From the NCBI GenBank assembly GCA_023700945.1, contig JAMPXY010000002.1:1-62902 (forward strand): a DNA stretch of 62,902 nucleotides. Direction: 5' to 3'. Of the stretch, positions 17,522 to 26,596 are shown piece after piece (the stretch's first letter is position 1; each line of letters opens with the position of its first letter). The translations under genes were made by a program, and so were the position numbers. Under the pieces are notes generated by a model. That model was not told the origin of the DNA and made no database searches. It saw only the letters and a list, made by a program, of their open reading frames with translations. This DNA is from Alphaproteobacteria bacterium. Lineage in GTDB: Bacteria; Pseudomonadota; Alphaproteobacteria; Micavibrionales; Micavibrionaceae.

Positions 17522-18859
17522 ATGTCAGTTCGCGTCCGCTTTGCCCCCTCGCCCACCGGTTACATTCATGTCGGGAATGTCCGCGCAGCAATTGTCACCT
17601 GGCTGTTTGCTCGCAAGCATGACGGCCACTTCCTGCTGCGTATTGACGATACCGATCTCGAGCGCAGCCAGGATATCTACGAACAGGATATCGAGGCCGG
17701 GATGAAGTGGCTCGGCATGAACTGGGATGATAAAACCCGGCAGCGTGATCGTAAGGATCGTTATGATGCGATGATCGAAAAGCTCAAAGCAGATGGTCGT
17801 CTTTATCCCTGCTACGAAACGCCGGAAGAACTAGCGTTGAAACGCAAGACCCAGCTTTCACGCGGTCTGCCTCCAATCTATGACCGCAGCGCCCTGAAAC
17901 TGACCGAAGAGCAGAAGAAATCCTTCGCCCACGCTCCGCACTGGCGTTTTAAAATGGAGGCCGAACCGATTGAATGGCATGATCTGGTGCGCGGCCCGGT
18001 TAAATTTGACGGTGCGCTTATTTCTGATCCGGTACTGATCCGCGAAGATGGCTCACCGCTCTATCACCTCTGTTCAGTGATTGATGATATTGATTATAAA
18101 ATCACGCATATCGTCCGCGGGGAGGATCACGTCTCCAATACCGCCATGCATGTGCAAATGTTTAAAGCGCTCGGTGCGGATCTGCCGCACTTTGCCCATT
18201 TGCCAATGATTACCGATTCCGAAGGCGGCAAATTATCCAAACGTCTGGGCTCGTTGAGTGTTAAGGACCTGCGTGAAAATGAAGGCCTTGAACCCATGTC
18301 GATTATCAGCCTGATGGCGCGACTGGGCAGTTCCGACCCGATCGAGCCTTTCTGCAAGATGCAGTCCGTAATTGATAGCTTTGATCTCTCCAAGTTTTCA
18401 AAAGGGGCACCGAAATTCGATATGGAGGAATTACTGCGCCTCAATACCAAGATTATTCATGAAACCGCCTATGCCGATGTCAAAGCCCGCCTGACAGAGA
18501 TGGGACTCGATAACCTTGATGAGTCATTCTGGTTGGCGGTGCGCCCCAACCTCAACAAACTCGAAGACATCAAGGAATGGTGGACGGTGGCACATGGCCC
18601 GGTCACCCCGGTCATTGACGATGCCGAATTCATTGCGCAGGCCGCAAACCTGATCCCGGCAGCGCCGTGGGGGCCACAGACCTGGAAAGACTGGACCGAT
18701 GCGGTAAAAACCGCCACCGGGCGCAAGGGCAAGGAATTGTTTATGCCGCTGCGTAAAGCCCTGACCGGGATGGAGCACGGTCCCGAGCTGGCGGTGCTGT
18801 TACCTCTGATCGGCCCGGAGAAAACCTTAAACCGCTTGCAACAAAAGAAAGCCGCCTGA
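17522..18859 (+). CDS. gltX: Glutamyl-tRNA synthetase
   Basis: 445 residues. A class I synthetase that charges tRNA-Glu, and in many alphaproteobacteria also tRNA-Gln for later amidation. The HIGH-type motif is PSPTGYIHVGN (about 9-19), RIDDTDLERS follows, and the KMSKS-type motif is GGKLSKRLG (Lys237-Lys240). The anticodon-binding C-terminal part is present. Many relatives carry two gltX copies; only one lies here, so discriminating or dual charging cannot be judged. It follows nadE after 95 bp containing an inverted-repeat leader. Confidence 0.95.
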   Translation: MSVRVRFAPSPTGYIHVGNVRAAIVTWLFARKHDGHFLLRIDDTDLERSQDIYEQDIEAGMKWLGMNWDDKTRQRDRKDRYDAMIEKLKADGRLYPCYETPEELALKRKTQLSRGLPPIYDRSALKLTEEQKKSFAHAPHWRFKMEAEPIEWHDLVRGPVKFDGALISDPVLIREDGSPLYHLCSVIDDIDYKITHIVRGEDHVSNTAMHVQMFKALGADLPHFAHLPMITDSEGGKLSKRLGSLSVKDLRENEGLEPMSIISLMARLGSSDPIEPFCKMQSVIDSFDLSKFSKGAPKFDMEELLRLNTKIIHETAYADVKARLTEMGLDNLDESFWLAVRPNLNKLEDIKEWWTVAHGPVTPVIDDAEFIAQAANLIPAAPWGPQTWKDWTDAVKTATGRKGKELFMPLRKALTGMEHGPELAVLLPLIGPEKTLNRLQQKKAA

Positions 18860-18867
18860 TCAACCGA

Positions 18868-20262
18868 TCAGCTCGCCTGCGGGGTTGGTACCGTAATGGA
18901 GGCGCGGCGCTCGGGCACATCTTGCAGTTTTTTCAGCAAACGATGGGATGCATATTCCAGCGCCGCTTCCGATGAGGGGCCGTAAGACCATATATGCAGA
19001 TCAGGACCCTGACCCGGATGCAGCCTCATATTCAGCCCGATAAAATAAAAACTGGTCCCCTGCACCATCAATTCCCGTTCCGCTACCATCGGCGTTTCCC
19101 AGCCACGGTCAGCACACAATATTTTTAAACGCGCAGCAGGCGATATGTCCTTGCGCGAAGCTAGGACATTCATAAACGGCGTCCATCCCTCCTGATCACG
19201 CAGTTGCTGACCCCAGTCACTCCGCCATTGATCCTCTAACAAGTGCCGCTGGCGCATGCAGGAATGCTTGTTAAAGTTAGCTGTCAGATCATAAATATCC
19301 CGGCGCAGAGCGGGATCAACGTCTTGCCCGACCAGTGCCTTACCCAAAACTTCGAGCACCAGAAAATCTTTATAGTGCCGCATTGGCGATGTCAGATGGA
19401 CATAGGCGGGCCTTTGCGCTTCCAGATGATTGACCATATCCGCGCACATCTTGTTGCAGGCGCGATCAAACGCATAATAGGGCGTAACCAGCGTGGCTGC
19501 GATCGCCGATTTCTGTTCGCGAAACGGCACCAACAAATTATGCGCACGGAAAAAATCAGCCGCCACGCGGTTGGTCAACCTTGTTACCTCATGCACCAGC
19601 AGCTTTCCTTCGGTCATGCCTTTGAAGTCCTTCTGGCGACGACTTAGTATCTCCGGTACATCCGTACTGAGTTCAGAGTCATATTGACCCGCCAGATCCC
19701 GCACGCGTTTTTGATACAGGCCACGCGATACGTATTTCCAGTCATGAATAAATTTCTCCGGCAGGGCCTTTGTGATTTCCAGACGGTCCTCGGAATGTTC
19801 TTCCTTGCTGAGGAATCCAGCCCGGCCAATCTTGTAATGCTGCAGTGAGAATTTTTCATCGAGAAACATACTGAAACTTAAAGCTGCGCGGGTCGCTCCT
19901 TGTCGCAGGCTGACGAATTGCTCAAGAAAATTAACCGGGAAGATTCGCACGATACCTTTGCCGCGTATGTGTGTTTCCTCCATGCGCTGGGCTGCTATAC
20001 GCCGCAACTCGCTCTCCGGCGGGATCATTGCCGGAACGTCAGCCACCACTGATGTCACATGCCACCCTTCACCATGTTTTTTGATATGGACGATCCCGTC
20101 ATCCAGAATATAACTGCCGGGCGGATCAAAACTGACCCCCTCGAGCACGGGTCGGCCTTTCAGTACCCGTGATAATTGCTGCCGCGGATTGAAATCGAGC
20201 GGAGCTTCCTTTAGTGGCGCACGATGATGCTCGCGCGGTTTAGGCGGGGTTTGTCTGCTCAT
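18868..20262 (-). CDS. Stand-alone RNB-domain protein, RNase II/R paralogue with altered active site
   Basis: 464 residues. The domain matches the catalytic RNB domain of RNase II/R, as seen beside the RNase R in this window: HVTSVVADVPAMIPPESELRR, LVHEVTRLTNRVAADFFRAH, and HLTSPMRHYKDFLVLEVLGK, which corresponds to RNase R HFTSPIRRYADLLVHR. The cold-shock and S1 RNA-binding domains are absent. The four-Asp cluster DX5DXDD reads DPPGSYILDD here: Asp46, Asp54 and Asp55 remain but the second Asp is Ile52. Activity may therefore be reduced or lost. It is convergent with gltX (8 bp apart) and divergent from trmJ. Confidence 0.82.
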   Translation of the reverse strand: MSRQTPPKPREHHRAPLKEAPLDFNPRQQLSRVLKGRPVLEGVSFDPPGSYILDDGIVHIKKHGEGWHVTSVVADVPAMIPPESELRRIAAQRMEETHIRGKGIVRIFPVNFLEQFVSLRQGATRAALSFSMFLDEKFSLQHYKIGRAGFLSKEEHSEDRLEITKALPEKFIHDWKYVSRGLYQKRVRDLAGQYDSELSTDVPEILSRRQKDFKGMTEGKLLVHEVTRLTNRVAADFFRAHNLLVPFREQKSAIAATLVTPYYAFDRACNKMCADMVNHLEAQRPAYVHLTSPMRHYKDFLVLEVLGKALVGQDVDPALRRDIYDLTANFNKHSCMRQRHLLEDQWRSDWGQQLRDQEGWTPFMNVLASRKDISPAARLKILCADRGWETPMVAERELMVQGTSFYFIGLNMRLHPGQGPDLHIWSYGPSSEAALEYASHRLLKKLQDVPERRASITVPTPQAS

Positions 20263-20374
20263 GGTCTATCCTGTTCATAAAGACAATAATATGTCAAAGG
20301 CGAGGGTGCAATCTTTTTATAAAGTTTGCCCACGGCCTTGAAAACGAATACAAAACTACCCCTGAAGGCAAAAT

Positions 20375-21139
20375 ATGACTGGTACTGATAAATCAATCGC
20401 ACTGACCACCACTCCCGGCCCAGTGGTCATCCTCGTAGACCCGCAGATGGGAGAAAATATAGGTGCCGCCGCCCGCGCCATGCTCAACTGTGGCCTGAGC
20501 GAACTGCGTCTGGTCAATCCCCGTGATGGCTGGCCCAATGAACGAGCTGTCTCCATGTCTTCAGGCGCGCTCGACCGCATGCCCCCGGTGCAGGTTTATA
20601 AGACAACCGCAGAGGCCATCGCTGACCTCCATTACGTTTACGCCACCACCGCCCGCCCCCGCGATATGATCAAGGACGTTTTTACCCCGCGCAGTGCCGC
20701 CCAAGATATGCGCCAGCACCACAATCAGGGGGAACGTGTGGGCATCCTGTACGGAGCCGAACGTATGGGGCTGGTCAATGATGATATTGCTCTGGCCAGT
20801 GCCGTTGTCACTATTCCGCTCAATCCCGGCTTTTCCTCGCTCAATCTCGGGCAGGCTGTTTTGCTGACAGCCTATGAATGGCTGATGAGTGGTGATCAAA
20901 CGGCCCCACACCAACTGGTGACAGGTGATACCCCTCCGGCGACACAAGGCGATATGGATGCACTTTATCAACGGCTGGAGACCGCCCTCGAGGAACACCG
21001 TTTCTTCCGCTCGCCGGAAATGAAACCAACCGTGATCCGCAATCTGCGCGCAATGCTCGTGCGCACGCGCATGACCCAGCAAGAGGTCAACACCTTCCAC
21101 GGCATGATCAGCGCCCTGACCGGCAAACGCCTGCCTTGA
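20375..21139 (+). CDS. trmJ: tRNA (cytidine/uridine-2'-O-)-methyltransferase, SpoU family (TrmJ-like)
   Basis: 254 residues. SPOUT-fold 2'-O-methyltransferase; TrmJ modifies position 32 of several tRNAs using S-adenosylmethionine. Motifs are VILVDPQMGENIGAAARAML (motif 1), LRLVNPRDGWPNERA, GILYGAERMGLVNDD (motif 2) and VTIPLNPGFSSLNLGQAVLL (motif 3, knot). The C-terminal extension (EHRFFRSPEMKPTVIRNLRAM) is typical of TrmJ. Monocistronic; divergent from the RNB gene over about 110 bp and convergent with a small gene five bases away. Confidence 0.92.
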   Translation: MTGTDKSIALTTTPGPVVILVDPQMGENIGAAARAMLNCGLSELRLVNPRDGWPNERAVSMSSGALDRMPPVQVYKTTAEAIADLHYVYATTARPRDMIKDVFTPRSAAQDMRQHHNQGERVGILYGAERMGLVNDDIALASAVVTIPLNPGFSSLNLGQAVLLTAYEWLMSGDQTAPHQLVTGDTPPATQGDMDALYQRLETALEEHRFFRSPEMKPTVIRNLRAMLVRTRMTQQEVNTFHGMISALTGKRLP

Positions 21140-21144
21140 AGGTA

Positions 21145-21396
21145 TTAGCTAAGCTGTGGCGGTCGCCAGCCTTGCTTGGCCATCTGGCCTATATCATAGC
21201 CACAGACCAGATAACCACCCCGCATATCCTCGAACGGGATGCCAGCCTGCTGCAAGACGGCGGGCGCACGGGAAACCGCCGCCTGGAATTTACCCACGAT
21301 AAGGCTTCCTCTACCGCAAGGTTCACAGGCTATATCGGCTTGCGCCAACAAATTTTCTATATCGCGGCATACTTCGGCTTCTTGTCGTTTGTCCAT
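21145..21396 (-). CDS. Small hypothetical protein
   Basis: 83 residues from the ATG at 21396, which has AAGGAG ten bases upstream; the frame extends to 21504 but that part crosses the rpsD terminator and is unlikely to be coding. The protein is soluble with CEPCGRGSLIVGKF in the middle and YLVCGYDIGQ near the end. A Cys-x-x-Cys pair could bind metal or be redox active, but no family is recognised. A perfect 8-bp inverted repeat sits 16 bases upstream of the start. It ends five bases from the convergent trmJ stop. Confidence 0.7.
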   Translation of the reverse strand: MDKRQEAEVCRDIENLLAQADIACEPCGRGSLIVGKFQAAVSRAPAVLQQAGIPFEDMRGGYLVCGYDIGQMAKQGWRPPQLS

Positions 21397-21411
21397 GTCC
21401 TGCTCCTTAAT

Positions 21412-21433
21412 TTGTATTAGTGTATTAATACAA
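21412..21433. promoter_or_regulatory. Inverted repeat upstream of the small gene at 21145-21396
   Basis: TTGTATTA (21412-21419) and TAATACAA (21426-21433) form a perfect 8-bp inverted repeat with a 6-bp spacer, 16 bases upstream of the start codon. It could be an operator; no cognate regulator is identified. Confidence 0.4.
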
Positions 21434-21465
21434 TAAGACAGATAATGCAAGAATAAAAAGCACGA

Positions 21466-21491
21466 AAAAGGGAGCCCGCAGGCTCCCTTTT
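21466..21491 (-). terminator. Rho-independent terminator of rpsD
   Basis: AAAAGGGAGCC / GGCTCCCTTTT, an 11-bp stem with a 4-base loop, lies just downstream of the rpsD stop. On the minus strand it is followed by a T tract. Confidence 0.93.
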
Positions 21492-21512
21492 GAACTGTGA
21501 TCACCCGTGCGC

Positions 21513-22133
21513 TTAACGGGAATAAAATTCGATAACCAGCTGCGGCTGCATCTGGGAAGCGTAAGGCACATCTTCCAGTTTCGGGATACGCAGGAAGGTG
21601 GCTTTCAGCGCCTTCTCGTCCATCTGGATATACTCAGGCACTTCGCGTTCCTGCGATTGCGCTGCTGCAATGATCATACCGAGTTGTTTGGACTTGTCCT
21701 TGATTTCGATGACATCACCTTCTTTTACCAAATAGGAGGAGATGTTTACACGCTTGCCGTTCACCAGAACGTGACCATGGTTAACCAGCTGACGAGCCGC
21801 AAAAACAGTGATCGCGAATTTAGCGCGGTAGCACACCGCGTCCAGACGGCGCTCAAGCAGGCCGATCAGGTTCTGACCATTATCGCCACGCAGACGCATC
21901 GCTTCAGCATAGTATTTGCGGAATTGTTTTTCACCAATGTTACCGTAGTAACCTTTGATTTTTTGTTTTGCTGCCAGCTGCTGACCATAGTCAGAGAGCT
22001 TGCCACGGGTAGCGCCATGCTGGCCGGGCTTGGTCTGACGGGTGTTATACGGAGACTTCGGACGGCCCCACAGGTTGCAGTTCAGGCGACGATCAATCTT
22101 GTACTTCGCCACCGGGCGTTTTTTCTCACTCAT
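21513..22133 (-). CDS. rpsD: 30S ribosomal protein S4
   Basis: 206 residues, the normal length for bacterial uS4. S4 is a primary 16S rRNA binding protein and assembly initiator. The N-terminal [21 protein letters not shown] and the S4 RNA-binding core [35 protein letters not shown] are clear. It lacks the zinc-binding cysteines of some S4 proteins. Monocistronic rather than in the alpha operon, as in many alphaproteobacteria, with a strong terminator after it and an upstream TauE/SafE gene on the same strand. Confidence 0.97.
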   Translation of the reverse strand: MSEKKRPVAKYKIDRRLNCNLWGRPKSPYNTRQTKPGQHGATRGKLSDYGQQLAAKQKIKGYYGNIGEKQFRKYYAEAMRLRGDNGQNLIGLLERRLDAVCYRAKFAITVFAARQLVNHGHVLVNGKRVNISSYLVKEGDVIEIKDKSKQLGMIIAAAQSQEREVPEYIQMDEKALKATFLRIPKLEDVPYASQMQPQLVIEFYSR

Positions 22134-22252
22134 TTTTTTTCCTTTTCAACAAATTGTCCCGATATCCAAACGTATTGGCGTAACAAACGAGTTGTTCACG
22201 TCAACGGAGGCCGCAGCCCCGCTTTTCGGGAATGGCCGGAATATAAGGGTTT

Positions 22253-23023
22253 TCAGGGATTTGTCAAATAAATCATCGAGATACCGCGCCCAAGACAATA
22301 CAAACTGATCAACACAATCAGAATTTTGCTTAAATATTTGAAATGATTGTCATTTATCCGGTGCAGCAAAGGGGCGGCTGCCGTGGTACCGGCAATTGCC
22401 GCCAGCATGAATAACAACATAAAGGCCGGGTCCAGACCCGCCGGCCAGCCCTGCTGGCCAGTCAGCAACGGGATCAGACTGCCGAAATACACCAGACGTA
22501 CCAGATGCATCACTGTCTGGGTCATCGCCTTGGTCGCCACGATCTGCTGCCTTGTCAACGGGGCATTATTGTAAAGCAGGTCCAAAAGCGGCCCGACCAC
22601 CCCACCGGTCATCTGGATAAAGGTCAGCACCATCGCCGTCACGAACGTCTGCCCCCGGTGCATGATGCTGAGTCTGATAAAGCGCTGCAATACCAGCGCC
22701 AGCAAGGGCACCGACCCCACAACAATCAGGGCGGTTGCCTTGTCCGGCACATACTCGACAACGCTGATAAGGCCAACTCCGGCAACAATACCGAGACCAT
22801 AAAAAGGGGTGACATGCCAGACGATATGCCCCCGCCACAAAAAACAACGCCAGCCATTCGAGACCAGCTGAATGGCCGCGTGCAGCACCATCGCCGAAGC
22901 CACAGGCATAACCGCCAGTAGCAACGCCATCATGATGATGCCGCCCGCCATACCAAACACCCCCGACAGAATAGCCGTCAGGAAAGTGGCAACCGTAATC
23001 AGGGTAATCAAGGAAAGGGACAT
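22253..23023 (-). CDS. TauE/SafE family anion permease
   Basis: 256 residues with about seven to eight hydrophobic helices. The first helix MSLSLITLITVATFLTAILSG continues into GVFGMAGGIIMM, typical of the TauE/SafE (DUF81) half-repeat; the second half has MTGGVVGPLLDLLY. Family members export sulfite, sulfoacetate or other organic anions or move sulfur compounds; the substrate cannot be read here. It lies upstream of rpsD on the same strand but 119 bp separate them, so separate transcription is likely. Confidence 0.87.
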   Translation of the reverse strand: MSLSLITLITVATFLTAILSGVFGMAGGIIMMALLLAVMPVASAMVLHAAIQLVSNGWRCFLWRGHIVWHVTPFYGLGIVAGVGLISVVEYVPDKATALIVVGSVPLLALVLQRFIRLSIMHRGQTFVTAMVLTFIQMTGGVVGPLLDLLYNNAPLTRQQIVATKAMTQTVMHLVRLVYFGSLIPLLTGQQGWPAGLDPAFMLLFMLAAIAGTTAAAPLLHRINDNHFKYLSKILIVLISLYCLGRGISMIYLTNP

Positions 23024-23076
23024 GGCTGGAAAACCCTATCAGAACAATCACTTCTGTACAGGGATACTATTTTTTA

Positions 23077-23106
23077 TTGACGTAACTTGAGATAATTAGG
23101 TAAAAG
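23077..23106 (+). promoter_or_regulatory. Probable sigma-70 promoter of the 76-residue gene
   Basis: TTGACG at 23077-23082 and TAAAAG at 23101-23106 with an 18-bp spacer, about 25 bases before an AGAAGG ribosome binding site and the start at 23139. Confidence 0.5.
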
Positions 23107-23138
23107 ACCTCAATTTTTCAAAAGAAGGGTGAATTTAA

Positions 23139-23369
23139 ATGAAAGAACCGACTGAAGCCTGCCTGAGATCGACATTCCGCAACATCGCCGATGGCGGTCT
23201 GGTGCCCAACCGTTTTGGCACCATGGTGCAAAGTGCCATCCGCCTGAACCTGACCGATAAACAGACCGTGGCTAACATTCTAGGTGTTGAAACTGCTCAC
23301 GTGTTTGGCAAAGCCAACAACCTGAAATCAGCCGAGATCAGACATCTGTGCAAAAAACTGGCGCTCTAA
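23139..23369 (+). CDS. Small hypothetical protein with possible helix-turn-helix character
   Basis: 76 residues with a good upstream promoter and AGAAGG site, and a strong terminator directly after. The sequence is basic and helical: LRSTFRNIADGGLVPNRF, AIRLNLTDKQTVANILGVE. The segment TDKQTVANILGVETAHVFG is compatible with a helix-turn-helix of the kind that recognises DNA, but this is a weak impression. It is a single-gene transcription unit between two permease genes. No family is recognised. Confidence 0.72.
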   Translation: MKEPTEACLRSTFRNIADGGLVPNRFGTMVQSAIRLNLTDKQTVANILGVETAHVFGKANNLKSAEIRHLCKKLAL

Positions 23370-23387
23370 TCCAGTCAAAGCTGCGAC

Positions 23388-23410
23388 AAAGCCCCCGTCC
23401 CGGGGGCTTT
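23388..23410 (+). terminator. Rho-independent terminator
   Basis: AAAGCCCCCG / CGGGGGCTTT, a 10-bp stem with a 3-base loop, followed by T residues to 23413. It terminates the small gene and touches the stop of the convergent transporter gene at 23412. Confidence 0.92.
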
Positions 23411-23411
23411 T

Positions 23412-24413
23412 TTATATCAGCTTGCGCGCGGTGAGTTCGTCCTTGATGTAAGCGTAATAGATCGGGGCCGCGACCAGACCGGCAATACCAAAGGCCGCCT
23501 CCATCACGATCATTGCAATCAGAATTTCCCACGCCCGCGAGCGGATCTGGCCGCCAATAATCCGGGCATTGAAGAAATATTCAAGTTTGTGGATCACAAC
23601 CAGATAAATCAGCGAACCAATTGCCGCAAATGGCGACACGCTGAGGCCTATCAGCACAATCACTGTATTTGAAATCAGGTTGCCAATAATAGGCAGCAAA
23701 CCCACCACAAAGGTGACGGCAATCATAGTTTTGGTCAGTGGTAGCGGATGCCCCAGTGCCGGCAAGATCACGGCCAGAAATATCCCGGTTAACACGGTGT
23801 TGAGGGCAGAAATCCTTACCTGTGAAAAAACAATCCGCTTAAAAGCGCTCCCAAGAAAAGATACACGCTCCCGCATCGCCGCCGCCAATGGCCTGCGGTT
23901 TTCTTGTCCGCCCGGACTCATCGCCACCATACCGCCGATCACCATGCCAATAATCACATGCACAAGAAAGTAACCAACATCCTTGCCCACCAGCGAGATA
24001 TGCTTGGCATTACCGGTCAGCCAGTCGGCGGCTTCCTTCTGCCATTCCTGCATATTGGTGGGCATCATCTCCTGCAGCGATACAGGCAAATAACTGCGTG
24101 CGGCACCCACTACATCGGCCATCCTTTGCAACAGGGCCACAATACTCTCCGGCCCGGCGGTCATCATGTTGGAAAATTTAATAATAGTCAGGGTAAAAGC
24201 TGCCACAACAATCCCGATTAGCACCGAGAGCAAAATCAGGCGTCCCAGCACGGGCAAAACACCCCAGCGTTGCAGTCGTAAAGAACCAAAGTGAATCAAT
24301 TGATAAACCAGAAGCCCCGCCAGCAGAGCTGGCAGCAATCCCAGCTGCAAAACCAGCAGCAAGGCAATCATGGCTGCTACTTGAGTCCAGAAATATATGC
24401 GAGATGCTTCCAT
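23412..24413 (-). CDS. AI-2E family transporter (PF01594-type membrane protein)
   Basis: 333 residues with about seven to eight membrane helices: an N-terminal pair (IYFWTQVAAMIALLLVLQLG), a soluble middle section about 90-145, then a C-terminal bundle with FVVGLLPIIGNLISNTVIVL and LIYLVVIHKLEYFFNARIIGGQI, which is the family hallmark. Members include AI-2 exporters and Na+/H+ antiporters; substrate cannot be assigned. The 3' end abuts the terminator of the convergent small gene. It is 93 bp downstream of the RNase R stop on the same strand. Confidence 0.85.
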   Translation of the reverse strand: MEASRIYFWTQVAAMIALLLVLQLGLLPALLAGLLVYQLIHFGSLRLQRWGVLPVLGRLILLSVLIGIVVAAFTLTIIKFSNMMTAGPESIVALLQRMADVVGAARSYLPVSLQEMMPTNMQEWQKEAADWLTGNAKHISLVGKDVGYFLVHVIIGMVIGGMVAMSPGGQENRRPLAAAMRERVSFLGSAFKRIVFSQVRISALNTVLTGIFLAVILPALGHPLPLTKTMIAVTFVVGLLPIIGNLISNTVIVLIGLSVSPFAAIGSLIYLVVIHKLEYFFNARIIGGQIRSRAWEILIAMIVMEAAFGIAGLVAAPIYYAYIKDELTARKLI

Positions 24414-24506
24414 GCGAGCCTGCCTCTATAAAGATAGAAGCATGGTAGGGCATAGCCGGGATAAATTCCATCCCGTTATCATTCTTGCAGCCAGATGATC
24501 AGCGTC

Positions 24507-26408
24507 TTAATCCGGGTAGCGTGAATGTCTGCGGGCCTTTTTATGGCTCTGTCCCCCGGCTGCCCCTGCAGACAATCCCGGAAAATCGGCACTATTGCCA
24601 TTCGCAGGCTTGAGCAGCAACGCCCCCTTCAGGGCATCGGCCTCCACCACGCACACTTCCATCGGCGCCCCGGCGCGATACACACGCTGTGCACCCACAA
24701 TAGCCCGCGTGGACTCGTCCACCCGGTAATGATCTTTCGGTAGCGCACTGAGCGGCACCAGACCGACAGCCCCGATATCGTTAAACTGAACAAACAACCC
24801 GGCTGTTGTCACGCTCTGAATTGTTCCCGAGAATGTCTGCCCCTTGCTGGAGGAGAGGAAAGCCCCGGCAAAACGGTCATTCGAAGCCCGTTCAGCATAT
24901 TGCGAGGCCAGTTCTGTGTTGGAAACATGCTCAGCCATCTTCGGCAATGTCTGGCGTTGTGCCTGATTCAAACCGCCGTCTCCCATGCCATAAGCATCAA
25001 CCAGACTGCGATGCACCAGCAGATCGGCATAACGGCGGATCGGCGAGGTGAAATGGGCATAACGCTCATGCGCCAAACCAAAATGTCCACCATTGTCAGT
25101 TTTATAAGCCGCCTTGGCCTGCACCCGTAAAATGGCATCTTGTACCACAGCCAGATACGGGGTTTGCGCCGCCGCATCCAGTGCCGTATTAAAGAAATCC
25201 GGATCATCAGCCTGCCCCGCAGGCAGGTTAATCCCTAACGTAGCCAGATACGTCCGCAGATCCTCGATTTTTTCGGCGGAAATGGGCTTGTCATGAACAC
25301 GGTAAACGCACGCCGCACCTTTATCCTCAAGTGCCGAAGCCGCCGCCACATTGGCGAGAATCATGAATTCCTCAATCAACTTGTTGCTGTCAGCCGAAGA
25401 CCGTTTCGCAATTCCGCTGATTTTTCCTGTGGTACGATCAACAATTGCCTTATATTCGCGGCTATCCATTTTCATGGCGCCGCGCGAATCCCGCGCCTGA
25501 CGCAACACATCATAGGCTGCGTAGAGCGGCTCAATCACGCCCTGCATCAACGGCGCGGTCACAGCATCGGTCTGGCCATCCTTGGCCGCCTGCACCTGAT
25601 CATAGGTCAGGCGTGCCGCCGATTTCATCAACCCCCGCTCGAATCTGTATTTTTGCAACTGCCCGGCTTTGTCAATCCACAGGTGCGCCGCTACACAGGC
25701 GCGATCTTCCTGCGGCTTCAGCGAGCAGAGTTCGTTCGAGAGTTTTTCCGGCAACATCGGTAAAACACGATCGGGGAAATAAGTCGAATTACCACGCTGG
25801 AAGGCTTCATTATCAAGATCGGTACCGGGCCGCACATACCACGACACATCGGCTATTGCGACGATCAGATGAAACCCGTCTGCTGTTGGTTCGGCAAAGA
25901 CGGCATCGTCAAAATCCCTTGCATCAGCACCATCAATCGTCACCAGCGGCACCTGCCGCAGATCCGTCCGCCCCTGCAGGGCGGGAACTGTCATACCCTG
26001 CGTTTGATCAAGCGCCGCCTGATTGAAAGACGTCCGCAGCCCTTTTTCATGAGCGCTGATCAGGCTCAGAATACCGGGGTCGGTCTCGCGCCCCAGTCTC
26101 TTCTCAACATGGGCCTGAGGCATATTTTTTACAAACTGCATGCCCGGTTTGGCTAGAACGATATCGCCTTCGCCCACCCCTGCCATACTGGCAGCCTCAA
26201 GCGCATAAGCCTGACGGTTCTTTTTACTACAAGGTGTCAGAACATATTGTCCGCTCACATCCTTGCTGACGATCCCGACCAACGCATCCGGTACCTTAAC
26301 CGGGCCGGCATTTTTATGTGCGGGAGCGCCCTGACGCCGCTGGCCAGCCCCCCCTTTATGATTATGATGTGCGTGTGCTTGCCCTTTCGGGTGGTTATGA
26401 CGTCCCAT
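24507..26408 (-). CDS. rnr: RNase R (3'-5' exoribonuclease, RNB family), shortened N-terminus
   Basis: 633 residues against about 750-810 usual for RNase R. The RNB active site is intact: LVTIDGADARDFDDAVF gives Asp159, Asp165, Asp167 and Asp168, and HFTSPIRRYADLLVHRSLVD follows. An S1 domain lies at about 540-615 (FSGTIQSVTTAGLFVQFND). The N-terminus MGRHNHPKGQAHAHHNHK is His- and Lys-rich, and the usual winged-helix domain is missing. It degrades structured RNA processively. Upstream on the same strand are the tRNA gene and rpoD, about 190 bp away, so it probably has its own promoter. Confidence 0.92.
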   Translation of the reverse strand: MGRHNHPKGQAHAHHNHKGGAGQRRQGAPAHKNAGPVKVPDALVGIVSKDVSGQYVLTPCSKKNRQAYALEAASMAGVGEGDIVLAKPGMQFVKNMPQAHVEKRLGRETDPGILSLISAHEKGLRTSFNQAALDQTQGMTVPALQGRTDLRQVPLVTIDGADARDFDDAVFAEPTADGFHLIVAIADVSWYVRPGTDLDNEAFQRGNSTYFPDRVLPMLPEKLSNELCSLKPQEDRACVAAHLWIDKAGQLQKYRFERGLMKSAARLTYDQVQAAKDGQTDAVTAPLMQGVIEPLYAAYDVLRQARDSRGAMKMDSREYKAIVDRTTGKISGIAKRSSADSNKLIEEFMILANVAAASALEDKGAACVYRVHDKPISAEKIEDLRTYLATLGINLPAGQADDPDFFNTALDAAAQTPYLAVVQDAILRVQAKAAYKTDNGGHFGLAHERYAHFTSPIRRYADLLVHRSLVDAYGMGDGGLNQAQRQTLPKMAEHVSNTELASQYAERASNDRFAGAFLSSSKGQTFSGTIQSVTTAGLFVQFNDIGAVGLVPLSALPKDHYRVDESTRAIVGAQRVYRAGAPMEVCVVEADALKGALLLKPANGNSADFPGLSAGAAGGQSHKKARRHSRYPD

Positions 26409-26596
26409 GAAAACAACCTGTTCTTTTCTTGTTGTTAGGCCTTGGATTATCCCAAGACTACCCAGTATTTTTACGAATTACGTAAAAATCTGTCTAGCCA
26501 GACCTAGCAAACTATAAAAAATTATACAAGAAATTTGGGGTTGGCCGAAAACTGCGGGCCATAAAAGCGATAAGCTTTCCTTTAATTAGGGGAGGC

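Noticed and set aside
18856-18871. CTGATC/GATCAG hairpin between gltX and the RNB gene
   Set aside because: A stem without a T tract over both stop codons; there is no sign that it is a terminator.
21397-21504. Upstream extension of the 83-residue small gene
   Set aside because: It crosses the rpsD terminator and the inverted repeat; the ATG at 21396 has the ribosome binding site.
22505-22921. Plus-strand His-rich 138-residue frame
   Set aside because: It is antisense to the TauE/SafE gene, and its composition is what the reversed codons of membrane helices give.
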